From assembly GCA_964016875.1 (NCBI GenBank), contig OZ024736.1, positions 7,261,518 through 7,325,517 on the forward strand: DNA of 64,000 nucleotides, written 5' to 3'. This document shows positions 55,258-64,000 of this stretch, one piece after another. Below the pieces are notes generated by a model. That model saw only the letters and a program-made list of their open reading frames with translations, was not told the origin of the DNA and searched no databases. Source of the stretch: Fallopia convolvulus (taxonomy: Eukaryota > Streptophyta > Magnoliopsida > Caryophyllales > Polygonaceae). Position 1 is the first letter of the stretch; every line of letters starts with the position of its first letter. A program made the translations under genes and the position numbers.

Positions 55258-56700
55258 ATCATCACTTTCATAACCGTCATCACAATTTTTTTCACCGTCA
55301 TCACAATTTTTTGATGACAAAAAGTTTAATAAAAGATAAAAAGTGTCATCAAAATCTCTTGATGAAGGCATTCAACCACATAAAAACAACTGTCATCACA
55401 ATTTTTTCCGCCGTCATCACAATTTTTTCCACCATCATCACAATTTTTTGATGACAAAAAGTGTCATCAAAATATCTTGATGACACTTTTTTATTACAAA
55501 AAGTATCATCAAAAACATTTAACCCCATAAAAACAACCGTCATCACAATTTTTTGATGACAAAAAGTATCATCAAATACCTGGATGAAAATTTTTTGATG
55601 AAAAAAAGTGTAATAAAAGGTAAAAACTGTAATCAAAATGTCTTGGTGACAATTTTTGATAACAAAAAGTATCATCAAAGGGATTCAACCATATAAACAC
55701 AGCCGTCATCACACATAAAAAACAATGTTGTCATCAAATATCTATCATCACGTTTAATTTTTTAGTGTCATCATTCAAATTGTCAACATACAATCTAGTG
55801 TAATCAAATATGTGTCATCACTCAAAGTGTCATAAAAAAATTATCGATGACACGGTTCGAACCGTCATCAATAGTCATCACTTGTCACCACTATTTGATG
55901 ACGGTTTGATTGTCATCAACTATCATCACTAATGTCATCAAAGCCATTCTCAACCAATCACATAAGAAGCAAATTTGTCATCAAATATCTATCACCTTGT
56001 TTAATTTTTTAGTGTCATCAAAAACGTGTCATCACAAATTATAATTTTTTTATTGCCATCAAATATGTGTCATCATCAAAAAAAGTGTCATCACAAATTA
56101 TAATTTTTTTTCTAGTGTCATCAAATATGTGTCATCACGTATAAGTTTTTAATGTCATCAAATGTGTCATCACATATAACTTCTTAGTATCATCATTCAA
56201 ACTGTCATCAAATATGTCTCATCACCTATGATTTTTTCGTAAATTATCATCACTTTTTCATAAATTGACATCATCTATCATCAAATATGTGTCATCACGA
56301 TGGTTTGATTGTCATCAACTATCGTCACAAATATCATATATACTTGATTACAATTCGATTGTCATCAATCGTCATCGCTATTTGATGACAATTCGATTGT
56401 TATCAATTATCATCACTACTTGATGACGGTTCGATTAATTTGTCATCAAAAGGATCTCGATGACAAACAAGTGTCATCAAAGGGTCTTGAAGACAAACAA
56501 CCATCTTCAAACTGGCATCACTTAAAGTTTGTTCGTTTTTATTATCATCATAAAAAAATAGTTGTCATCAAATCTCATTACCACATAAAAACAGTTATCA
56601 TCACCGAATTCAAAACAATTGTCATCACTAAAAATATCAAATTGTCATAAAAAAATATCACTTGTCATCACTAAATATAAACATGTCATAAAAAAAATAC
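55258..56700. repeat. GTCATCA / TGATGAC heptamer-rich tract
   Basis: About 1.4 kb in which GTCATCA or its complement TGATGAC recurs more than 30 times at irregular spacing of about 10-50 bases. It often forms inverted pairs such as TTTGATGACGGTTTGATTGTCATCAA. Short frames across it are repeat artefacts. The density and mixed orientation resemble subterminal transposase-binding regions of CACTA-type elements, but no terminal repeats or transposase were identified. Confidence 0.7.
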
Positions 56701-56715
56701 AATCAAAGATCATTA

Positions 56716-56793
56716 GTAAGCCTGTGTGGGATTTGAACCTACATCATTATGTATTAAGCACATTGATCTACCATTTAAACTAATATGCTAACC
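56716..56793 (-). other. tRNA-like sequence (pseudogene or SINE head)
   Basis: The minus strand starts GGTTAGC, has an A-box-like TAGTTTAAATGG and a clear B box GGTTCAAATCC, and ends GCTTAC, which pairs with the start except for one base. The anticodon loop would read CTTAATA (TAA). Stems are imperfect, so a functional tRNA is unlikely. Confidence 0.45.
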
Positions 56794-57250
56794 AATGTAA
56801 TGCACAAAAAGCACCTAGCAATCAGTAATGTGCAACAATAAAGAACAAAAAATTGGGAAAATATTAGTGGAAAAAGTACCTTTTAAGCTCAACTATCATA
56901 AGAAGAGCAGATTAATGGCTATTTTTTCTACAATAGTAGTTACCATCCAATCAAAATGTCAAACCAATCACCATAAACCCTGTAAAAAGAAAATCAATCA
57001 GCATAAACCCTTATGTACCAAAAAAAATGCCAAACATTGAATTCAGTAAAATACAATGGATAAAAGGATAGGTTAAAAATATGTTGAATGAATCTTACTC
57101 TTGAATCTTTAGCTAGTTACGATGAAAAACAAAAAGAGGCTATTGACAATTAATATAAATTGAAAAAGAATATTCACTTGTATTTCAGAAAGAATGCATC
57201 CATGCATTGCCATGACTATAAATGTACAATGCCTTAATGCACCGGCAACA
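56794..57250. other. No gene seen
   Basis: A/T-rich sequence with short frames only. Near 56940-57020 CAATCA-CATAAACCCT is repeated twice. Confidence 0.3.
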
Positions 57251-57740
57251 ACTTTCACATAATTTTTCCAAGGTATCTGCACATCCTATAAGGACCATGA
57301 GGTGGCTCCCAGTTAGCACATTCTAACTGAAATAATAGTAGAAAGAAAGAATATATCACTCAAAATCACATTTCTCAGATCTACAAATTGAAACCAGCAA
57401 ACAATCAAATAAATTTGAGAATACCAAAGATTGTATAAGACTGAATAGCTTCTCTGTAGCCAACATACACAGGATCATCATCAGCTTGAAATGTGAGAAT
57501 TGTGGAAGGAGTTCTCTAATGCCTCAAGAAATGACGCTACCTTCTTACACAACCTAGTAAAAAAAATCTCATTATATACTATTATATCCTGCAAGCAACT
57601 CAAAAAAACTATCAAAACTGAGGCCAAGCATCTAACCGTCCAAAGAAGTGGCAACACCTTGGAAGTTTTTCGCCACAAGCTTGGGAAGGTCCTCACCAGC
57701 CCATATGGGGTAAATGAATATGTTTGAGGCGTCATAGAAT
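57251..57740 (-). pseudogene. Exon-like fragments of an unrecognised gene
   Basis: On the minus strand three stretches look like plant exons: [20 protein letters not shown] and [19 protein letters not shown] (about 57760-57635, ending in a stop), ADDDPVYVGYREAIQSY (about 57488-57435) and, after a TATTTCAG acceptor near 57333, [20 protein letters not shown] (to about 57275). I do not recognise the family. They may be a captured gene fragment or a broken host gene. Confidence 0.25.
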
Positions 57741-57887
57741 TCTTTTGCTTCTGTCAGCAAATTCCAAACCTAGAAAATCTGTTGATTTAGAAATCTGTTG
57801 TCATCAAATTTCAAGAGGCTCACAAACTAATGAATCACACAAAAATCAGCGAGTGCAATACAAGCTTGAGTACAATACCTCTGCTTA

Positions 57888-58076
57888 ATGATAGCCCCAA
57901 ATCTTCATCAACTTTTTGATAAAAAGATACTGCATTCATTCACCACCTTATCCTTACTCCTCCTCTTGTCCACTGCTCACGCACGATTGCCGACGACCTC
58001 GTCGGAATACGAGCCACAAAAGCCCTATGATTCTGATTCCAAGATTTTTGGCTCCATAATGAACATTGAGGTCTAA
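57888..58076 (+). other. Small ORF with a signal-peptide-like N-terminus, unrecognised
   Basis: 62 codons. The hydrophobic stretch HSFTTLSLLLLLSTAHA is followed by a polar tail (RLPTTSSEYEPQKPYDSDSK). It could code for a small secreted peptide or be part of a larger spliced gene, but nothing confirms expression. Bases 58077-58236 lead into the LINE. Confidence 0.2.
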
Positions 58077-58236
58077 AGCCAATAGAATACGAAGAAATCT
58101 AGAAAGCAGCTTTCCGACAAGTACACGATGATGCCGGCGTCGGGATCATTCCCTAGGAAGCTCTTCGACGGAGGAATTAACCGCCTGAATAAGCAAAAGG
58201 AGATGGGAATGGGGAAAAACAAAATGAGACAAAAAA

Positions 58237-61200
58237 ATGGGTTCTTGGAAGAGGAGAGCTAGAAATGAAGGGAGTGGGGGTTCGGTAGTAGAAAAAGATA
58301 AGAAAAGAAAAGTTGCAAAAGACTCTTTGCAAGTTGATGAGGTGACTAAAAATAGAAAGAAAATTGTTTTATCGACGAGAGAGACGACGGGGTCTCTCTT
58401 GCCGGAAGCAATGAGTACATTAAGCTATAATTGTCGGAGATCTGGGATGGCCCGTGCAATTTCTAGACTCACTAGCTTAGTGAGAAGGGAGACCCCGATG
58501 CTGGTGTTTCTTATGGAAACTAAATGTGATCGTAAGAAAATGGAACATCTTCGTCTGAAGCTTGGTTTTGATGGGTGTTTTGTAGTGGATTATGTTGGGA
58601 GGTCTGGAGGGCTTTGTTTACTATGGGATGAAAAGATTGAAGTGAACGTAAACTCTTATACGAGACATCATATAGATGCCAAGATGGAGTGGAAGTCTGA
58701 AGGTAAATCCTGGCAGTTCACAAGGTTCTATGGATGACCGAATAGAGAGGAAAAATTTCAATCTTGGGTGCTTTTAAGGAGACTGGCTGAAGAGGAGTGT
58801 GGGGGATGGGTTTGTATGGGGGGCTTTAATCAAATTCTTAGAAGAGAGGAGAAAAAAGGAGGAGGTGAACCAAATTGGAACGATATGATGGATTTTAGTA
58901 GAGCGGTTGATGAATGTGGTCTTCGGGAAATTCAATGGACAAGAGCTCCTTTCACATGGGGTAATGGGCGAGAAGGTGATGATTTCATACAAGAGAGATT
59001 GGACCGGGGTTTTGCAAATGAGGATTGGTTTGAGCTTCTCCCAAGCGCAAATCTCCGTCATTTGGAGCGCTTTGGTTCGGATCATGTGCCTATTTTGCTA
59101 GAATGTTATAGATGTGAAGAGAGTGAAGAAGTGGAAGCTAGGGATCCGAGACCATTTAGATTTAAAGCCATGTGGTGCCATCATGAGGGTTGTGAAGTTG
59201 TAGTAAGAAATTTGTGCCTTAACCCTAGTGAGAAGAATGTGACGGTGGGTGTACTAGGCAAATTAAGTAATTGTGTTGCGGAGTTAAAGAGGTGAAATAT
59301 GGCTGAATTTGGCAATGTAGTTGCCCAAGTGGCGGAGGTGAGAGAGGAATTAAGGCGGCTTAATAAGGTTGGTATGAATGGGCATTTGGTGCATAAGCGT
59401 AGAACTTTGGAGAGAAAAGAGAGAGCTTATGGAAAATGAGGAACTTCTTTGGTATCAAAGGGCTAAGGCAAATGAACTTAGATAGGGAGATTGTAATTCG
59501 ACTTTCTTTCATAGGAAAGCGAATGGGAGAAGAAAGAGGAATAAAATTCGGCGTTTGGTTGATGACAACGGGTTGGAATGGAGGAGTAGGGGGAATAAGA
59601 CTCGAGTAGATGTTGATTACTTCTTAGAGCTATTCAAAACTGGTCATAACACACACAAATGCGGCTCCTCAAGGAATTTCGCCTATTTTGACGGATGCAG
59701 ATAACTTGATGCTCTCATCCCCTTTCACTGTTGAAGAGGTTAGACTTGCTATTTTTTCTATGCATTCCACAAAATCCCTTGGTCTTGATGGTATGTCAGC
59801 ACTGTTTTTCCAACATCACTGGCATATTGTTGGGAAAGAGGTTATTGCTTTTGTTCTTCGTATTTAAGAGGGTGAGCCTTTTCCGAAGAGTCTCAATTGT
59901 ACTTTTATCTCTTTAATTCCTAAAGTTACTGAACCTTGCCGAATGAAGGATTTACGTCCCATAAGTTTATGCAATGTACTGTATAACATCATTTTAAAAG
60001 TACTGGCGAAAAGGTTGAAGATAGGTGCTTAATAAGGTGATTTCTGAGTCCTAGAGTGCATTTGTTCCTGGGAGGCTGATTACAGATAATGTTTTATCTG
60101 CCTTTGAATTGTTTCATTACATGAAGAATAGGAGAACATGGATAAAGGGCTACTTTGCACTAAAGTTGGACATGGCCAAGGTATATGATCGGGTTGAATG
60201 GCGTTTTTTTAGCTCAAAGTATGTTTGGCTTTGGTTTTAATGAGTGTTGGATTGGGCTGATAATGAGGTGTGTTTCTAGTGTGAAGTTTTCTGTTTTAAT
60301 TGATAGATGTCCCTCGTGCGAGTTTAGACCGGAGAGGGGCCTTCGACAAGGAGATCTCTTGTCCCCTTATCTTTTCTTGTTGGTGGCGGAAGGTTTCTCT
60401 AGTTTGATAAGAGAAAGTGTCATGGCGGGCTGTTTGAAAGGAATTCGGGTTGCTAGATCTGCTGTTGTAGTTTCACACCTTTTCTTTGTTGGTGATAGTA
60501 TTTTGTTTGCTCAAGCTTCTTGTCAACAGGCATCTGAAATAGCACACATCCTCCAACGATATGGAGTAGCATCAGGACAACAAGTTAACTTTGGCAAATC
60601 AGAATTGACTTTTAGCAAGAATGTGGGACAGGAATTACGGGACAACGTGCAGGGTGTTCTTAATGTTTCGGAGGTGGAAAAGCATGAAAGATATTTTGGG
60701 CTTACTAAGTATGGTTGGGAGGTCCAAAAAGATTATTTTCTCCCAAGTAAAAGAGAGGGTTTGGAAGAAACTTAAGGGGTGGAAAGTTGATACTTTATCT
60801 AGGGCAGGGAAGGAGGTCCTTTTAAAATCTGTGATACAAGCTATTCCGACATATACTATGTCTTGCTTTTTAATGCCTTCTAGTTTATGTTGGGAAATAG
60901 AGCAACTCATGTGCCACTTCTTTTGGAGCGGGGGAAAGGCGTCAAAGCTGCATTGGATGAGTTGGAAGAGAATGTGCTTACCGAAGGAAAAAGAGGGATT
61001 AGGCTTTAGGGATTTGGAGGACTTCAATCTTGCGTTGTTAGCGAGACAAGGTTGGCGGCTCCTTCAAGATCCAAATACCCTTGCGACAAGAATTTTCAAA
61101 GCAAGATATTTTCCAAGAACCATCTTTTTGGAGGCGCATATAGGGTATAACCGTAGCTTTTGTTGGAGAAGCATTCTTCAAGGTAGGAAGGTGTTGGATA

Positions 61201-62006
61201 AAGGTGTTTACTGGCAGGTGGAAAATGGTAATAACTTATTGGTTTGGAAGGATAAGTGGTTGCCTCGACCAAATCTTTTCAAACCTTTAGGAAATTTTCT
61301 ATGGAAGTGATGAAGATTTACGTGTGGGTGACTTGGTGGACTAGGATCGTAGAGAATGGAAATAGGATATTGTCATGTCGATTTTCATGCCATGGGATGC
61401 AGATGTAATCCTTAATATTCATCTGGTTGATTCGAGACTGCAAGATAAACTGATATGGTTTTTCTCTAATGATGGCACCTTCTTTGTACGATCAGCTTAT
61501 CGAGTGATTCAGGAGTCCAAAGTAGCATCATAGGTTGGAGAACAATCGAACAACACTAGAATGAGGAGCTTGTGGAGGAAAATTTGGAACATTCAGGCAC
61601 CACCGCGGATACGATCGTTTATTTGGAGGGTGGTACGTAACATTATTCCATGCAAGCTTAACTTGTTTTCCAAAAAAATTGTTCTAGATCCTAGAATTGA
61701 TCTCTATGGAAATGTGGAATCATGATGCATGTTCTGTTAGGATGTAAAATTCCAAGGTAGGTTTGGAACTTTTTTCTAGAGTTCCATTAGATGGGTTTGC
61801 AATCGCCTTCTTTGATTGTTTCTATGGCTTTGGAGGTGGGCACTCAATTCTAGAGATGTGAGTGGTCCCTGTGCAGAAGAAATGCGAACCAGGTGGCCGA
61901 CTGGTGAAGTCGCTGGAAGCCTTTAGATATCTTTCTTTCTACTGGCAATGTTTATTTACCTAGTGCTCTTTATGATGTAATCAAGACAGATTTGGCTACT
62001 AGTTAA
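58237..62006 (+). pseudogene. LINE ORF2: endonuclease, reverse transcriptase, zf-RVT, RNase H remnant
   Basis: The endonuclease part (58400-59100) shows LVFLMETKCDRKKMEHLRLK, GGLCLLWDEKIEV, GGFNQILRREEKKGG (family usually GDFN), FIQERLDRGFAN and SDHVPILLE. A TGA at about 58735 interrupts it, and further stops and shifts occur from 59295 to 60185. The RT part has AKVYDRVEWRFF split by a frameshift, GLRQGDLLSPYLFLLVAEGF (near 60340) and FVGDSILFA where FADD is expected, so the catalytic Asp pair is lost. The next frame (60621-61310) carries the C-terminal region (GWRLLQDPNTLATRIFKARY, FCWRSILQGR, NGNNLLVWKDKWLP). The zf-RVT part (61580-61730) and RNANQVADW (near 61880) close the ORF. Non-functional. 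Confidence 0.78.
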
Positions 62007-62030
62007 TGAAGTGTGTTTCTTATCAAAAAA
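58237..62030 (+). mobile_element. L1-type LINE (non-LTR retrotransposon), degenerate
   Basis: One frame family codes for an AP endonuclease, an RT, a zinc-finger region (zf-RVT type) and a C-terminal RNase H-like piece, the layout of plant L1 elements. The 3' end is a short A run (about 62021-62027) after a stop near 62006. The 5' end and target duplication could not be fixed. It lies in + orientation between presumed host sequences. Confidence 0.8.
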
Positions 62031-62123
62031 ATGAACCACCTAGTAGTGTTGATTCTGTTTTGTTGAATGATATAACAATTGTCGCCAAAATACAATCTCA
62101 TCTTCCACAAAAATAAATAAATA
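62031..62123. other. Short presumed host spacer
   Basis: I see nothing in it. Confidence 0.3.
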
Positions 62124-62333
62124 CTCTCTTTGTCCCCATTTGTCCACTTTTTATTTCCGTCATTCCCTTTTATTTGTCATTTTTTTCTCCCTTGCCTTTT
62201 ATAACTACAATTTTCTTACTATATTACCCCATTTAATATCATGTTTAGCCCCATTATCCAATTTTTTCATTTAACAATACTACTTTATACATTCTCAATG
62301 TGTTCTTTTAGACCAACAAAGAGGATGAGAGAG
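62124..62333. mobile_element. Stowaway-type MITE, diverged
   Basis: Ends read CTCTCTTTGTCCCC on the left and CTCTCTCATCCTCTTTG on the right (complement), flanked by TA on both sides (62122-62123 and 62334-62335). About 210 bp, A/T-rich, no coding capacity. Confidence 0.7.
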
Positions 62334-62504
62334 TACAGTAAAACCTCTATAAATTAATAGAGTTGGTACCATGCTATTTTATTATCTTATAGATATATTA
62401 ATTAACGGATAAATTAATATTTATTAATTTAAAAGATTTTTGTAATAAGAGCTTTCAAAATGCACTATCATACAAGATTTTATTGTAAGATTTTAGAAGG
62501 CTAT

Positions 62505-62800
62505 GAGTTGGGACAATCTGATCCATGTAAGATTAATGTTTTGGCTGCTATCAATCTTGTAGTCTCGGTTTGGATAGTTAATGTTGAGCAAGAGGCAATA
62601 GCAAATTGTTTTAGACATTATAAAATTCGGTCATGAGATGAAGTCTCGAGGAATGATTATAGTTGATATTGCAAAATTTGTTTTCAAAACAATGCTAGAA
62701 ATGTTAGATCCAATAAGAAAAGTTAGAGATGAGCTCTAAATAGAAATAAGAAAAAACAAACAACTGTACAATCATATTTCATTAAATTTTCTTAGTTATG
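62505..62800 (+). pseudogene. pogo/Tigger-type transposase C-terminal remnant
   Basis: One frame reads SDPCKINVLAAINLVVSVWI, then IANCFRHYKIRS before a stop. This resembles the part after the DDE core of CENP-B/pogo transposases, where KI-IL-A...W and TI-NCFRH occur. After several stops a frame near 62760 reads QTTVQSYF, like the short PIP-box-like tail of these proteins. The N-terminal DNA-binding and catalytic parts are missing. Confidence 0.55.
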
Positions 62801-62950
62801 ACTATGTAACTTTTTATATAATTATTAATTTATGATATTAATAGGACCTTCTATTTATATAGTTGTTTTTTAAAAATATATTATCTTATTATCTTATCGA
62901 AATTTGTTAAATTTTATATTGGCTCAAATCGGGATCGAAGAAAAACAATA

Positions 62951-63190
62951 CTCCCTCCGTTTCAAAATAGTTGTTCTTAAAGACATTTTTTTTTGTTTCA
63001 AAATAATTGTTCATGTAACTTTTTTTTCCATTTATACCCTTATATATACCCCACTTTACACATATCCCAAAATTTACATTGATAATTGAAAAAAAATAAA
63101 AAGTACTTATAGGGGCAATTTGGGAAAAAAAGATTTTCCTTAATATGTGTGAAGTTTTGTCTAAGATCAACTATTTTGAAACGGAGGGAG
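62951..63190. mobile_element. Stowaway MITE nested in the pogo-like element
   Basis: Near-perfect terminal inverted repeats CTCCCTCCGTTTCAAAATAG, 240 bp, flanked by TA on both sides (62949-62950 and 63191-63192). The good preservation suggests it is younger than its host element. Confidence 0.9.
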
Positions 63191-63246
63191 TATTAATTTA
63201 GAAAATTTATTAATTTATCGAATATTAATTTAGAGATATTTTACTA

Positions 63247-63578
63247 GAAGTATTATTTTGCGAAATTTGGAGGCAAGCGGTACTCTTCCAGCTCCATAGT
63301 CCTCACGCAATGCACGTGGACGGCTTCTAGGACACATGCCAAGTCTCCAACTTCCCCACGCTATACACAGGGCGAGTGAAGATATTTAGGATAGAGACGA
63401 GGAAGACATGCCTCTCCCTCGAGACCCTGCACGCAACGCAACGACACGACGAAGATATTTTGCTTCCTTTCCTCCTCAATCCTTCAATCTCCATTCCTCC
63501 CTCCCTCCCTCCTCTTTTGGTCTACTATTTATTGCTCTCTCGTCACATTGATACCTTGAATTCTGAATTTGATTTCCA
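63247..63578 (+). promoter_or_regulatory. Presumed promoter and 5' leader of the downstream gene
   Basis: Pyrimidine-rich leader (TTCCTCCCTCCCTCCCTCCT near 63495-63514) and a possible TATA-like TATTTATTG near 63524-63532. No other feature was recognised. The transcription start cannot be placed. Confidence 0.35.
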
Positions 63579-64000
63579 ATGTCTTTGTGTGGGATCGGTG
63601 TGAATTCGAGCCTTGACGGCTTCGAATTGCGCGGTCTTAGCAGGATCCCGTCGATCGGACTTCTCAAGGCCCCCATTTCGGCCCCTTTTTCCAGACCTTT
63701 GCTGAAAAACCGCACCAGGCTAAGGTGCAGGGCTTATACTAGGATCGTTTCACCTACGGAGTCTGATAACATCGGGCAGTCAGTGTCCGAGGACATGGAG
63801 CTTGGTCAGGTGATCAGGTTCCTTAGGGAGGATTTTTCTGTTTCCGATCGTGTTAGTGTTGGTCTTGGTGGGAAGGTATATCATTTGTGTATATTTTTAT
63901 GCGGAATTGGACGCTGTTTTGTGTTATAATTATGAATTAAGTTCATTTTTCTTCGTTTAACCATCTTCACCTTTTGGAGTTTTGATCTGTACAGGCGGGT
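63579..64000 (+). CDS. Probable plastid-lipid-associated protein 14-like (kinase/fibrillin) gene, 5' end only
   Basis: Exon 1 is 63579-63875 (99 codons) and exon 2 begins at 63995. The intron 63876-63994 (119 bases) has GT...ACAG ends and phase 0. The start MSLCGIGVNSSLDGFELRGL opens a Ser/Arg-rich, acid-poor N-terminus typical of a chloroplast transit peptide. Then SVSEDMELGQVIRFLREDFS and VSDRVSVGLGGK follow. This layout (MxLCG start, SxED, DF-x-DRVS-x-G-x-GG before the first intron) resembles Arabidopsis plastid-lipid-associated protein 14 (ORG1), a kinase-like plus fibrillin protein. The comparison is from memory and no domain is complete, so the name is tentative. It appears intact and is the only convincing host gene in the window. 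Confidence 0.5.

Larger units (their letters stand above)
62336..63246 (+). mobile_element. pogo-like (Lemi1/Emigrant-type) Tc1-mariner element, decayed
   Basis: The left end CAGTAAAACCTCTATAAATT follows a TA and matches the type of terminal repeat known from plant Emigrant/Lemi1 pogo-like elements. The right end (complement) begins TAGTAAAATATCTCTAAATT. Further A/T-rich inverted repeats (GATAAATTAATA) lie inside each end. It contains a transposase remnant and a nested Stowaway (62951-63190). The right limit is approximate because its last bases are altered. Confidence 0.7.

Noticed and set aside
55087..56650. Open frames across the GTCATCA tract
   Set aside because: Repeat-driven, short, rich in HH and DD runs, with no domain.

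Overview
The window is repeat-rich plant nuclear DNA. The evidence is plant-specific retrotransposon lineages (Tat, Athila and Tekay), an L1-type LINE, Stowaway and hAT MITEs, a Lemi1/Emigrant-like pogo element, and at the far right the first exon of what looks like a nuclear gene for a plastid protein. A eudicot is most likely, but the species cannot be named from this sequence. No rRNA gene, CRISPR array or bacterial-type operon was seen. Almost everything from 1 to about 62,000 is mobile DNA, mostly broken by nonsense codons.

Positions 1-49680 are one nest of five LTR retrotransposons that can be taken apart exactly. Element A (Tat-type Ty3/gypsy, + strand, oldest) holds the rest. Element B (Tat-type, 2160-11972, target duplication GTCGA) sits in the start of A's reverse transcriptase. 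Element C (Athila-type, minus strand, 12428-40780, duplication ATCAT) sits later in the same domain. The RT reading frame of A rejoins exactly across C. Inside C lie element D (Athila-type, + strand, 15034-25740, duplication CCTAC) and element E (Tekay chromovirus, minus strand, 28113-39375, duplication GTTAC). A's 3' LTR (about 48126-49680) carries a 506-bp hAT MITE with duplication CCCGCCCC.

A and B each have gag, protease, RT, two RNase H domains and integrase, then a spacer with tandem repeats, then a spliced gene on the opposite strand before the 3' LTR. E keeps one continuous polyprotein frame (gag with two zinc knuckles, PR, RT, RNase H, integrase, chromodomain) broken only by six nonsense codons, and has an extra ORF upstream of gag. 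C and D have no RT, RNase H or integrase. D codes for gag-protease and a separate ATHILA-type protein; C keeps only the C-terminal part of gag plus protease. Both must have depended on enzymes supplied in trans.

The least explained signal is in C and D: short palindromic modules of the form GTCGG-NN-CCGAC, scattered through LTRs, leaders, coding regions and 3' regions of both elements, with an element-specific core (GC or TC in D, TA in C). In A, hairpin-bearing tandem repeats of 87 bp and about 50 bp flank and interrupt the antisense gene.

The right side holds a decayed CACTA-like transposon (about 49830-54400) containing nested MITEs, an (ATT)n tract, a W-box-like cluster, a 1.4-kb tract packed with GTCATCA heptamers, a tRNA-like sequence, an L1-type LINE (about 58237-62030), two Stowaway MITEs and a pogo-like element. 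From about 63250 the DNA appears to be host sequence, ending in a gene resembling plastid-lipid-associated protein 14, which runs off the right edge.
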